From assembly GCA_963724975.1 (NCBI GenBank), contig CAVRXB010000005.1, forward strand, positions 558,001 to 622,000: a stretch of 64,000 bases of DNA. The letters run 5' to 3'. The notes beneath the pieces are model-generated. The model saw nothing but the letters and a program-made list of their open reading frames with translations, had not been told where the DNA came from and ran no database searches. Both the position numbers and the translations under genes were made by a program. Below, in pieces: positions 36,440-43,952 of this stretch. Positions within the stretch are counted from its first letter, which is position 1, and each line of letters opens with the position of its first letter. The stretch comes from CAIWHR01 sp963724975. GTDB taxonomy: Bacteria > Pseudomonadota > Gammaproteobacteria > Burkholderiales > Casimicrobiaceae.

Positions 36440-36731
36440 CCCCACGCCCACTCCATTTACTGCCCCCGGAGAGGGCGCATCGTGCCCTTCGGGCGGCCGA
36501 GCGGGCACTAGTGGACCCCCACGCTCACTCTGTGCGGCTGCGCCGCATCCCGCTTCGCGGGACCAGCCTTCGGCTGTCCTTCGGCCTTCGGCCTTGTGTT
36601 CGCTGCCCCCAGAGGGGGCGCATCGTGCCCTTCGGGCGGCCGAGCGGGCGCTAGTGGACCCCCACGCTCACTCCGTTCGCTGCCCCCAGAGGGGGCGCAT
36701 CGTGCCCTTCGGGCGGCCGAGCGGGCACTAG
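36440..36731. repeat. three-copy GC-rich intergenic repeat
   Basis: This fills the 307-base gap between pcaF and pobA. Units start near 36440, 36516 and 36659. Each contains CCCCCACGCTCACTC, GCCCCCAGAGGGGGC (hairpin), GCATCGTGCCCTTCGGGC (hairpin) and GGCCGAGCGGGCACTAG. Copy 2 carries about 70 extra bases with their own hairpins (CCCGCTTCGCGGG and CGGCTGTCCTTCGGCC types). Such repeats are widespread between genes in Burkholderiales. They may end transcription or stabilise mRNA ends. Confidence 0.85.
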
Positions 36732-36741
36732 GACCGACTTC

Positions 36742-37917
36742 ATGCGTACGCAGGTAGGCATCGTCGGAGCAGGACCGGCAGGACTGCTGCTCTCGCACCT
36801 GTTGCATCTGGAGGGCATCGAGTCGGTCGTCGTCGAGGCGAGAAGCCGGGAATACGTGGAGCACCGCGTTCGCGCCGGCGTCCTCGAGCACGGGCCGGTC
36901 GAACTACTGAAGCGAGCAGGGCTCGGTGCGCGTCTGGTGCGCGAGGGCCTTCAGCATCACGGCATTGAACTGCGATTCGGCGGCCGCGGGCACCGCATCG
37001 ATTTTCCGTCATTGACCGGCGGCCGCTCGATCACCGTTTACGGGCAGCAGGAGGTCGTCAAGGACCTGATTCGTGCACGTCTCGACGCGGGCGCATCGAT
37101 TGAATTCGAGGTCGCCGACGTCGGCATCGCCGACCTGGAATCAGATATTCCTCGCATGCATTGGCGCCGGGACGGCGCGCAGCGGGAGCTCCGCTGCGAC
37201 ATCATCGCTGGTTGCGACGGTTTTCACGGCATCTGCCGCCCGTCGATCCCCGGCTTCGAGCGGGCAGTTTTCGAGCGAACCTATCCATTCGCATGGCTCG
37301 GCATCCTTGCGCGAGCAGCGCCGTCGCGCGATGAGTTGATCTACTCGAATCATGAGCGCGGGTTCGCCCTCTTTGCCATGCGCTCGCCCGAGATCACACG
37401 GCTTTATCTCCAGGTTCCGCCGGACGAGGACATCGCCAACTGGCCTGATGCACGCATCTGGGGTGAGCTTCACGCGCGGCTCGAGATCGACGACGGCTGG
37501 AAGCTGAACGAAGGGCCGGTGCTCGAAAAAGGCATCACGCCAATGCGAAGCTACGTCTGCGAGAAGATGCAGCACGGTCGGCTCTACCTCGCGGGCGACG
37601 CTGCGCACATCGTCCCGCCGACCGGCGCCAAGGGAATGAATCTCGCGATCGCCGACGTGCACGTGCTGTCGCGCGCGCTCGCCGCATTCTTCAAATCGGG
37701 CAATCGCGATCCGCTCGCCAGGTATTCGCAGACGTGCCTCGCGCGGGTCTGGCGTGCCGAGCATTTCTCGTGGTGGATGACCTCGATGCTCCACCGATTT
37801 CCCGGCGACGACGGCTTTCAGCAGCGGCTGCAGCGCTCGCAACTCGACTACACCGTGTTATCTCCCGCCGCTGCGACGTCGCTGGCCGAGAATTACGTGG
37901 GGCTGCCGCTGTCCTGA
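36742..37917 (+). CDS. pobA: 4-hydroxybenzoate 3-monooxygenase
   Basis: FAD- and NADPH-dependent hydroxylase producing protocatechuate from 4-hydroxybenzoate. 391 residues, near the standard PobA length. GxGxxG in VGIVGAGPAGLLLSHLL binds FAD, CDGFHGICRPSIPG is the conserved DG motif, and GDAAHIVPPTGAKGMNLAIAD is the second FAD motif. RSREYVEHRVRAGVLEHG is characteristic of PobA. It is preceded by the triple repeat rather than by a regulator such as PobR, and no pca ring-cleavage genes adjoin. Confidence 0.93.
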   Translation: MRTQVGIVGAGPAGLLLSHLLHLEGIESVVVEARSREYVEHRVRAGVLEHGPVELLKRAGLGARLVREGLQHHGIELRFGGRGHRIDFPSLTGGRSITVYGQQEVVKDLIRARLDAGASIEFEVADVGIADLESDIPRMHWRRDGAQRELRCDIIAGCDGFHGICRPSIPGFERAVFERTYPFAWLGILARAAPSRDELIYSNHERGFALFAMRSPEITRLYLQVPPDEDIANWPDARIWGELHARLEIDDGWKLNEGPVLEKGITPMRSYVCEKMQHGRLYLAGDAAHIVPPTGAKGMNLAIADVHVLSRALAAFFKSGNRDPLARYSQTCLARVWRAEHFSWWMTSMLHRFPGDDGFQQRLQRSQLDYTVLSPAAATSLAENYVGLPLS

Positions 37918-37927
37918 GCAGTCGCAG

Positions 37928-39043
37928 CTAGTTTCCCCAAACCTCTTTCGCGGTTTCGACGACAAGCTTCAGCTTCGCCGCCTGCGCGTCGCGGGCAATC
38001 ACGTTGCCGTGCACGGTGCTCGAAAACCCGCATTGCGGCGACAGGCAAAGCTGGTCGAGCGGGACAAGCTTCGCGGCCTCGTCGATCTTGCGCTTCAGAT
38101 AGTCCTTCGACTCCAGCTGGTCGAGCTTTGTCGTCACGAGTCCCAGCACGACGGTCTTTCCTTTCGGCACATGACGAAGCGGCGCGAAATCGCCGGAGCG
38201 CGCGTCGTCATATTCGAGAAAATATCCGTCGACCTCGAGGTCGTTGAACAGCACTTCGGCGACAGGCTCGTAGCCGCCTTCGGCGACCCAGGCACTCTTG
38301 AAGTTGCCGCGGCAGAGATGAACGCACACGGTCATGCCCGCCGGGCGCTCCGCGATTGCAGCATTGATGAGGCGCGCATAGCGTCGCGGCAACTCGTCGG
38401 GATCATCGCCGCGCTGGCGAGCGCCCTCGCGCATCTTCGTGTCGCACAGATAGGCAAGGTTCGTGTCGTCGAGCTGCAGATAGCGGCACCCTGCGGCCGC
38501 CAGCGCTCCGATCTCCGCCTGGTACGCGGCAGCAACGTCCGCATAGAACGCGTCGAGGTCCGGGTAGGCCTCACGACTTATCGCTTCGCGCCCGCCACGG
38601 AAATGCAGCATCGTGGGCGAAGGAATCGTCACCTTGGGCGTGCGCTTCGTCACCGATTTGAGAAATTCGAAGTCCTCGACCTGGATCGGCTTGACATGCC
38701 GGACCGGAGCCGTGACCTTCATCACCGGCGGCGCGAACTCCACGTTGCCCTCGGCAGTGTGGAAGCTTACGGCGATCCCGCCTTTGGTCTCGACCCCCTC
38801 GAGTTGCTCGAGGAAATCGATATGGAAATACGTGCGACGAAACTCGCCGTCGGTGATTCCGGACAGGCCCACGTTTTCCTGGAAGCTGACGATGTCGCGA
38901 ATCGCAGCGTCCTCGGCTTCGCGCAGCGCAGGCCGCCCGATCTCGCCTTTGGCGAACCGATCGCGCGCAGCGAGAAGCTCCGGTGGACGCAGAAAGCTGC
39001 CGACGTGGTCGGCGCGAAAGGGCGGTGCGGCGCGCAATGTCAT
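37928..39043 (-). CDS. MetE-like cobalamin-independent methionine synthase family protein
   Basis: 371 residues corresponding to the catalytic C-terminal half of MetE, as in the YxjG/YxjH group. It starts FRADHVGSFLRPPELLAARDRFAKG, has SGITDGEFRRTYFHIDF, and keeps zinc ligands in CVHLCRGN (His and Cys) and SPQCGFSS (Cys). The family transfers methyl groups onto thiols; members may use alternatives to methyltetrahydrofolate or degrade S-methylated compounds. Not full-length MetE, so no symbol is given. Convergent with pobA, 10 bases apart. Confidence 0.85.
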   Translation of the reverse strand: MTLRAAPPFRADHVGSFLRPPELLAARDRFAKGEIGRPALREAEDAAIRDIVSFQENVGLSGITDGEFRRTYFHIDFLEQLEGVETKGGIAVSFHTAEGNVEFAPPVMKVTAPVRHVKPIQVEDFEFLKSVTKRTPKVTIPSPTMLHFRGGREAISREAYPDLDAFYADVAAAYQAEIGALAAAGCRYLQLDDTNLAYLCDTKMREGARQRGDDPDELPRRYARLINAAIAERPAGMTVCVHLCRGNFKSAWVAEGGYEPVAEVLFNDLEVDGYFLEYDDARSGDFAPLRHVPKGKTVVLGLVTTKLDQLESKDYLKRKIDEAAKLVPLDQLCLSPQCGFSSTVHGNVIARDAQAAKLKLVVETAKEVWGN

Positions 39044-39107
39044 GACACGATCTCCCGGATCACTGGCCGCGAATGCCGGCAGCTGTCGTGCGCGGTCCCT
39101 GCCCCGA

Positions 39108-39695
39108 TCAGATCAAATCGCCGGCGGGACCTAGAATCTGCTCGCGCAACTCCCGATACCGCGGCAACTGCGGCGGATAGACGCAGATGTACTTTACCTG
39201 CGCCGCCTGGAGACATCTCTGCTTGATGATCTCGAGCTTCTGGTCCCGCGGATTGACGACCGTGTCCGGTTCCTTCGAGTCGACGATCGCGAGGATCGTC
39301 ATGTCGCGGTCACAGACGACGAAGCCGACGTGCTGGTTCGCGATCTTGCGGAATGCGCGCAGCCGCTCCATGCCTTGCGGGCCGATCTTCACCTGAAGCA
39401 CATCGGCAAGGCGTATCCGCGCGAACACCTCGTGGCGTGGAAAGGCGGCCTTCAGCAACAGGTAGACGACGTTCTCAGCCTTGCTCAGAAATCGGGGACG
39501 CAGCAGATAAAGGCCCGGCAGCTCGGCCGACGACAGGAGCCGCGTCGTTTCGCCTTCGGTCCACTGCGCCACGGTGTTCGGGGATTCGCCCGTGGCCTTG
39601 CCGGCCCCGGTCGCCCGGTTGCGCCGCAACAACCCGACTGTGATCGAGAGGACGAGCGCACCGATAAAAAGCGCAAAGAGAATTCCGGAGGTCAT
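39108..39695 (-). CDS. DUF2726 domain protein
   Basis: 195 residues with one N-terminal membrane segment (about 4-22, ILFALFIGALVLSITVGLL), then a soluble domain with FLSKAENVVYLLLKAAFPRHEVFARIRLADVL and FVVCDRDMTILAIVDSKE. This is the DUF2726 pattern, a nuclease-like fold of unknown activity. The pattern D-x(n)-E-x-K seen in related nucleases is only partly evident here. It lies between the MetE-like gene and groEL on the same strand. Confidence 0.82.
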   Translation of the reverse strand: MTSGILFALFIGALVLSITVGLLRRNRATGAGKATGESPNTVAQWTEGETTRLLSSAELPGLYLLRPRFLSKAENVVYLLLKAAFPRHEVFARIRLADVLQVKIGPQGMERLRAFRKIANQHVGFVVCDRDMTILAIVDSKEPDTVVNPRDQKLEIIKQRCLQAAQVKYICVYPPQLPRYRELREQILGPAGDLI

Positions 39696-39942
39696 GGGCT
39701 TTCTGTTGTAGGCACCGCACGCGATGCCGTGGTTCGCGGAACGAATGCCAGGAGACTAGGCTCGGTTCGCGCCGCCGGTCGCGTGCCTTTTTGCGCTAGT
39801 CTAAAGCATTTTGCTCGCGCAGCAGGCAATCGCCACTCCATAGGCGAGCTTGCGCTGCGCCGCAAGGGCGAGGCCCGCAGGACAGCCGAAGGCTCGCCCC
39901 GCCCCGCGGATGCGCGGAAGCCGCACAAAAGCCACGACAAAA
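39696..39942. other. intergenic region between DUF2726 gene and groEL terminator
   Basis: No convincing gene is present. Short frames exist on both strands but have skewed, low-complexity translations. It presumably holds the promoter of the DUF2726 gene; a match to consensus could not be settled. Confidence 0.4.
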
Positions 39943-39972
39943 GCAAAAGCCCCGCTGAAGCGGGGCTTTTGC
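39943..39972. terminator. rho-independent terminator after groEL
   Basis: Thirteen-base stem GCAAAAGCCCCGC / GCGGGGCTTTTGC with loop TGAA, 23 bases beyond the groEL stop. It carries A- and T-runs inside the stem, so it can work in both directions. Confidence 0.85.
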
Positions 39973-39994
39973 GTGCGTCAGGGCAAGTGCCTCG

Positions 39995-41638
39995 TTACAT
40001 GTCCATATCGCCCATGCCGCCCATGCCACCCATGCCGCCGCCGCCCATCGGCTTCTCGTCCTTCGGGTGCTCGGCAACCATTGCGTCGGTCGTGAGGATC
40101 AGGCCGGCGACCGAAGCCGCGTTCTGCAGTGCAAAGCGCGCGACCTTTGTCGGGTCCAGAACACCCATCTCGACGAGATCGCCATATTCGCCCGTCGCGG
40201 CGTTGTAGCCGAAATTGCCCTTGCCGTCGACGACCTTGTTTAGGACGACCGAGGGCTCATCGCCGGTGTTTTCGACGATCTGGCGCAGTGGCTCTTCCAG
40301 CGCGCGCAATACGATCTTGATGCCGGCTTCCTGGTCGTGGTTGCTGCCCTTCAAGCCCTTCAGATTCCCACGTGCGCGCAGATATGCGACACCGCCGCCG
40401 GCGACAATGCCTTCCTCGACCGCAGCGCGCGTTGCATGCAGCGCGTCCTCGACGCGTGCCTTCTTTTCCTTCATCTCGACTTCGGTGGCGGCACCAACCT
40501 TGATCACTGCGACGCCGCCGGCGAGCTTCGCCACGCGCTCCTGCAGCTTTTCCTTGTCGTAGTCGGAGGTCGCGTCCTCGACTTGCTTGCGGATGTTCTT
40601 GACGCGTGCTTCGATCGCGGCCTTTTCTCCGCCGCCATCGATGATCGTCGTGTCTTCCTTGCCCACTTCGATCTTCTTGGCGTGTCCAAGGTCCTTCAGC
40701 GTCGCGTTCTCGAGCTTCAACCCCAGCTCTTCGGCGATCACCGTGCCACCGGTAAGGATGGCGATGTCTTCGAGCATTGCCTTGCGGCGGTCGCCGAAGC
40801 CAGGCGCCTTCACGGCGGTCGTCTTCAGGATGCCGCGGATGTTGTTGACGACGAGCGTCGCGAGCGCTTCACCATCGACGTCTTCGGCGATGATGAGAAG
40901 CGGCCGGCCGGCCTTCGCGACTTGCTCGAGCAGCGGCAGCAGATCGCGGATGTTGCTGATCTTCTTGTCGTGCAGCAGGATGTATGGGTCTTCCAGCAAG
41001 GAGACTTGCTTGTCGGGATTGTTGATGAAGTACGGCGAGATGTAGCCGCGATCGAACTGCATGCCTTCGACCAGGTCGAGCTCGTTCTCGAGCCCCTTGC
41101 CGTCCTCGACCGTGATCACGCCTTCCTTGCCGACCTTGTCCATCGCTTCGGCGATGGTCTTGCCGATCGCCTCGTCCGCGTTGGCCGAGATGGCGCCGAC
41201 CTGAGCGATTTCCTTGCTCGTCGTGCACGGCTTGCTGATCTTCTTCAGCTCTTCGACGACGGCGATCACCGCCTTGTCGATGCCGCGCTTCAGGTCCATC
41301 GGGTTCATGCCCGCGGCGACGAACTTGAAGCCTTCGTTGCAGATCGATTGCGCCAGCACCGTCGCCGTCGTCGTGCCGTCACCGGCCACGTCCGAGGTCT
41401 TGGACGCGACTTCCTTCACCATCTGCGCGCCCATGTTCTCGAACCTGTCCTTCAGCTCGATTTCCTTTGCCACCGACACGCCGTCCTTGGTGATCGTAGG
41501 CGCTCCGAAGCTGCGCTCCAGGACGACGTTACGACCTTTGGGACCGAGCGTGACCTTCACTGCGTTCGCGAGGACATTGACGCCGGCCATCATCCGGTTG
41601 CGTCCGGTCTCGCCGAAACGTACGTCTTTTGCTGCCAT
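39995..41638 (-). CDS. groEL: chaperonin GroEL
   Basis: 60-kDa chaperonin, 547 residues, forming the double-ring folding chamber. MAAKDVRFGETGRNRMMAGVN opens it; the ATP site VKVTLGPKGRNVVLE and GDGTTTATVLAQ, and the tail of GGM repeats ending GGMGDMDM, are standard. It is transcribed with groES from a promoter overlapped by CIRCE, so HrcA repression and heat induction are expected. Confidence 0.99.
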   Translation of the reverse strand: MAAKDVRFGETGRNRMMAGVNVLANAVKVTLGPKGRNVVLERSFGAPTITKDGVSVAKEIELKDRFENMGAQMVKEVASKTSDVAGDGTTTATVLAQSICNEGFKFVAAGMNPMDLKRGIDKAVIAVVEELKKISKPCTTSKEIAQVGAISANADEAIGKTIAEAMDKVGKEGVITVEDGKGLENELDLVEGMQFDRGYISPYFINNPDKQVSLLEDPYILLHDKKISNIRDLLPLLEQVAKAGRPLLIIAEDVDGEALATLVVNNIRGILKTTAVKAPGFGDRRKAMLEDIAILTGGTVIAEELGLKLENATLKDLGHAKKIEVGKEDTTIIDGGGEKAAIEARVKNIRKQVEDATSDYDKEKLQERVAKLAGGVAVIKVGAATEVEMKEKKARVEDALHATRAAVEEGIVAGGGVAYLRARGNLKGLKGSNHDQEAGIKIVLRALEEPLRQIVENTGDEPSVVLNKVVDGKGNFGYNAATGEYGDLVEMGVLDPTKVARFALQNAASVAGLILTTDAMVAEHPKDEKPMGGGGMGGMGGMGDMDM

Positions 41639-41681
41639 GATGTTGTATCTCCTGAATTACGTGGGCTTGCGAATGAGAATC

Positions 41682-41969
41682 TCAGGCGACGATGCCGATG
41701 ATGTCGTCTTCGCGCATGTGGAGCAGGTCCTGGCCTTCCAGCTTGAATTCCTGGCCTGAGTATTTGCCGAAGAGGACTTTGTCGCCGGACTTGACGCCCA
41801 TCGGGACCAGCTTGCCGTTGTCGTCGGTCTTTCCGGGGCCGGCATGGACGACTTCGCCCATCGAGGGTTTCTCGGCTGCCGTATCCGGGATGACGATGCC
41901 GCCGGCGGATTTGCGTTCTTCCTCGAGGCGCTTAACGATCACACGATCATGCAAAGGACGGATTTTCAT
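41682..41969 (-). CDS. groES: co-chaperonin GroES
   Basis: 10-kDa lid of the GroEL chamber, 95 residues. MKIRPLHDRVIVKRLEEERKSAGGIVIPD includes the mobile loop, and the rest (GEVVHAGPGK, VKSGDKVLFGKYSG, LLHMREDDIIGIV) is canonical. First gene of the operon, 43 bases before groEL, with the CIRCE site about 110 bases upstream. Confidence 0.99.
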   Translation of the reverse strand: MKIRPLHDRVIVKRLEEERKSAGGIVIPDTAAEKPSMGEVVHAGPGKTDDNGKLVPMGVKSGDKVLFGKYSGQEFKLEGQDLLHMREDDIIGIVA

Positions 41970-42081
41970 GGTGAGTACTCACTCCTTAATAGATAATCTG
42001 TGTTTAATCAATCGCTTGAAGCGCCCTTCCCGTCGGGGATGGGCTCCCGGTGCGGAGGGGGTGGGAAATTCTCGGCCCTGG

Positions 42082-42108
42082 TTAGCACTCAACTTCAGCG
42101 AGTGCTAA
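42082..42108 (-). promoter_or_regulatory. CIRCE operator for HrcA
   Basis: Perfect inverted repeat TTAGCACTC, nine bases, GAGTGCTAA, the exact CIRCE consensus. It sits immediately downstream of the groES -10 box, so HrcA binding would block transcription. Confidence 0.97.
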
Positions 42109-42136
42109 TAATAGCGGTCCGCCGTGACGAAATCAA
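42108..42136 (-). promoter_or_regulatory. sigma-70-type promoter for groES-groEL
   Basis: On the minus strand TTGATT (42136-42131), 17 bases, then TATTAT (42113-42108). Spacing is ideal, and the -10 box overlaps the first base of CIRCE. Confidence 0.75.
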
Positions 42137-42393
42137 CCCTCGGACGTAGTCCAGACGAGGCTCTTAACGCGAGGTTGTCCGACAGATAGGCGATCGGCGT
42201 TCGGCTATGTTGGCCTGTCTCTCGCAAAGCCTCATGCTTCCGATTGACCTAGATGTGATTCGGCCGTCTCTTACAGAGCCCGCTCCGACCGTTCGACACA
42301 AGGCTACAACCGTTCGTAAGGCAGGTGGCCCGTCCCACCCAAGCGGCGCTAAGATGAAAGTCACTTTAGGATGCCGGTGATATACGCGTACCT

Positions 42394-42966
42394 ATGCTCC
42401 AACCTGCCCACGTCGGTCATCTTTCGATCCTGCGCTCGCTGATCCGCGACGGTGCCTCGCGCGGCAGCTTCGACCGCGAGCTCGCCACGGATTCGCGTGA
42501 GGCCGCGCTGTTTTTCTCGAACCTGCGCCAAGCGCTCAATACCGGATACTTCGTCGAAGAGGATCCGCGTACCGGTGACCTGACGACCGTCGCCGTGCCT
42601 GGCTACGTCTACCTTCCCGACGTCGGCGGCGCCGCGAACAAGCCGATCGGATTCGGTCTCTTCAAGGCAATCGACTTCGGCTTCGAGCTCTGGCTGACCG
42701 GCGTCGACTCGGAGTGGCGCGGACACGGCCACGGCCGCGCGATGCTGGCTGCGCTGCTTGCGACACCGCCAGGAAAGCGGGCGTACATTGTGCGTGTCCA
42801 CCGCTTTGGCCGCGACAGTCCGGCCATGGCGCACCTGCTCACCTCCTTCGGGTACGTCCTCGTCCAGGAAACGCGTCATCACGCTGTGCATTTGCGGACC
42901 GATGCTCCGCCTGAGCTCGGACGCCGACTGCGTGAGTGGATCCCGAGGGAAACGACCGGCGGCTGA
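42394..42966 (+). CDS. GNAT-like acetyltransferase
   Basis: 190 residues. The segment VDSEWRGHGHGRAMLAALL carries the R-G-x-G-x-G/A acetyl-CoA loop, preceded by FELWLTGV (beta-4) and followed by RDSPAMAHLLTSFGYVLVQ. The N-terminus LSILRSLIRDGASRGSFDREL is typical of a GNAT start. Substrate unknown. The roughly 260-base gap upstream, shared with the groE promoter, shows no other gene and appears less GC-rich than its surroundings. Confidence 0.7.
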   Translation: MLQPAHVGHLSILRSLIRDGASRGSFDRELATDSREAALFFSNLRQALNTGYFVEEDPRTGDLTTVAVPGYVYLPDVGGAANKPIGFGLFKAIDFGFELWLTGVDSEWRGHGHGRAMLAALLATPPGKRAYIVRVHRFGRDSPAMAHLLTSFGYVLVQETRHHAVHLRTDAPPELGRRLREWIPRETTGG

Positions 42967-43036
42967 ATCGCCGTTCGCCACGACTGCTTCTCGCCGAGCG
43001 TTTCGCAATTGCGCCGGCGCGAGGCGCGGGATATCG

Positions 43037-43083
43037 TAGTCCTCGTGCGGTAGTCCTCGTCGCTTTGTCCTCGTAGTCCTCGT
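43037..43083. repeat. short GTCCTCGT direct repeats
   Basis: Four copies of GTCCTCGT (43039, 43053, 43067, 43076) in 47 bases, upstream of the BPSS1780 gene. The first three are spaced at 14 bases and the last at 9. Possibly a binding-site array or slippage product. Confidence 0.5.
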
Positions 43084-43104
43084 GCTGACGACTGCCGATC
43101 CGCC

Positions 43105-43926
43105 ATGATGGACACACCCGCCTCGTTCCCATCGTCCGTTGCACCTTCGGGCGCGCCGGTGCCGCCGCCCGAAGGCTGGGCGGTGCCGGCCGAGCGTGGT
43201 GTCGACTGGTGGGGTGCCGCGTGGCGGCTCTTCACCGGAGCGCCGGCCGCCTGGATTCTGATCACGATCGTGTACGTCGCCATCATGATGGTGCTTTCGT
43301 TCATCCCGCTGTTGGGGCAACTCGCCGCGTCGCTCCTGCATCCGGTGTTCCTCGGCGGAGTCCTACTGGGCTGCCGCGAGCAAGACCGCGGTGGCGCGCT
43401 TACCGTCCAGCATCTGTTCGCCGGCTTCAAAGAGAAGCTCGGCCCTCTCGTCGTCGTCGCGCTGCTCTACCTTCTCGGCTGGTTCGTCGTCGGCTGCCTC
43501 GCTCTCGCGATTGCGTTCGCGGCGCTTGGCGGCAGCGCGCTCGCGGCGCTCGCGTCCGGCGACGCAATGGTCATGGGATCTGCGCTGTTCGCCACGATGG
43601 GGCTCAGCGCCGCTCTCGTTCTTCTGGTGGCGTTGCTGTTCGCGGCGCCGCTGATGATGGCGTTCTGGTTTGCGCCTGCGCTCGTCGTGTTTCGCGGCGA
43701 CGAGCCGCTTGCCGCAATGAAAACAAGCTTTCGCGCGTGCCTGCGCAACATTCCGCCGTTCCTGATTTACGGGCTGCTCGGCATTCTGTTCATCATCCTC
43801 GCCTGCATTCCGCTCTTCCTCGGCTTGATCGTGCTGATCCCGGTCGGCATCGCGACGGTGTACACAAGTTACAAGGACCTCTTCGGAAGCATGCCGGCGA
43901 CAGCAAGCAGCGCTGGAAGCTCCTAG
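43105..43926 (+). CDS. BPSS1780 family membrane protein
   Basis: A 273-residue integral membrane protein with a proline-rich cytoplasmic N-terminus (about 1-40) and about six hydrophobic segments. HPVFLGGVLLGCREQDRGG, VQHLFAGFKEKLGPLVVVALL and PALVVFRGDEPLAAMKTSFRACLRN are features of this betaproteobacterial family of unknown function. A second member lies at 49080-49916. Convergent with polA, 26 bases apart. Confidence 0.85.
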   Translation: MMDTPASFPSSVAPSGAPVPPPEGWAVPAERGVDWWGAAWRLFTGAPAAWILITIVYVAIMMVLSFIPLLGQLAASLLHPVFLGGVLLGCREQDRGGALTVQHLFAGFKEKLGPLVVVALLYLLGWFVVGCLALAIAFAALGGSALAALASGDAMVMGSALFATMGLSAALVLLVALLFAAPLMMAFWFAPALVVFRGDEPLAAMKTSFRACLRNIPPFLIYGLLGILFIILACIPLFLGLIVLIPVGIATVYTSYKDLFGSMPATASSAGSS

Positions 43927-43952
43927 CTTCAGTCGTTCCATTGCGCTAGAAC

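Noticed and set aside
36440..36731. CRISPR array
   Set aside because: Only three long units, no regular spacers, internal hairpins and no cas genes nearby.
40337..41701. 454-residue open frame antisense to groEL
   Set aside because: It mirrors the groEL codons in a GC-rich genome; composition is unlike a protein and groEL is certain.
42137..42393. RNA gene or tRNA remnant upstream of groES
   Set aside because: No cloverleaf or conserved RNA pattern could be folded by eye; it is best explained as a promoter region.
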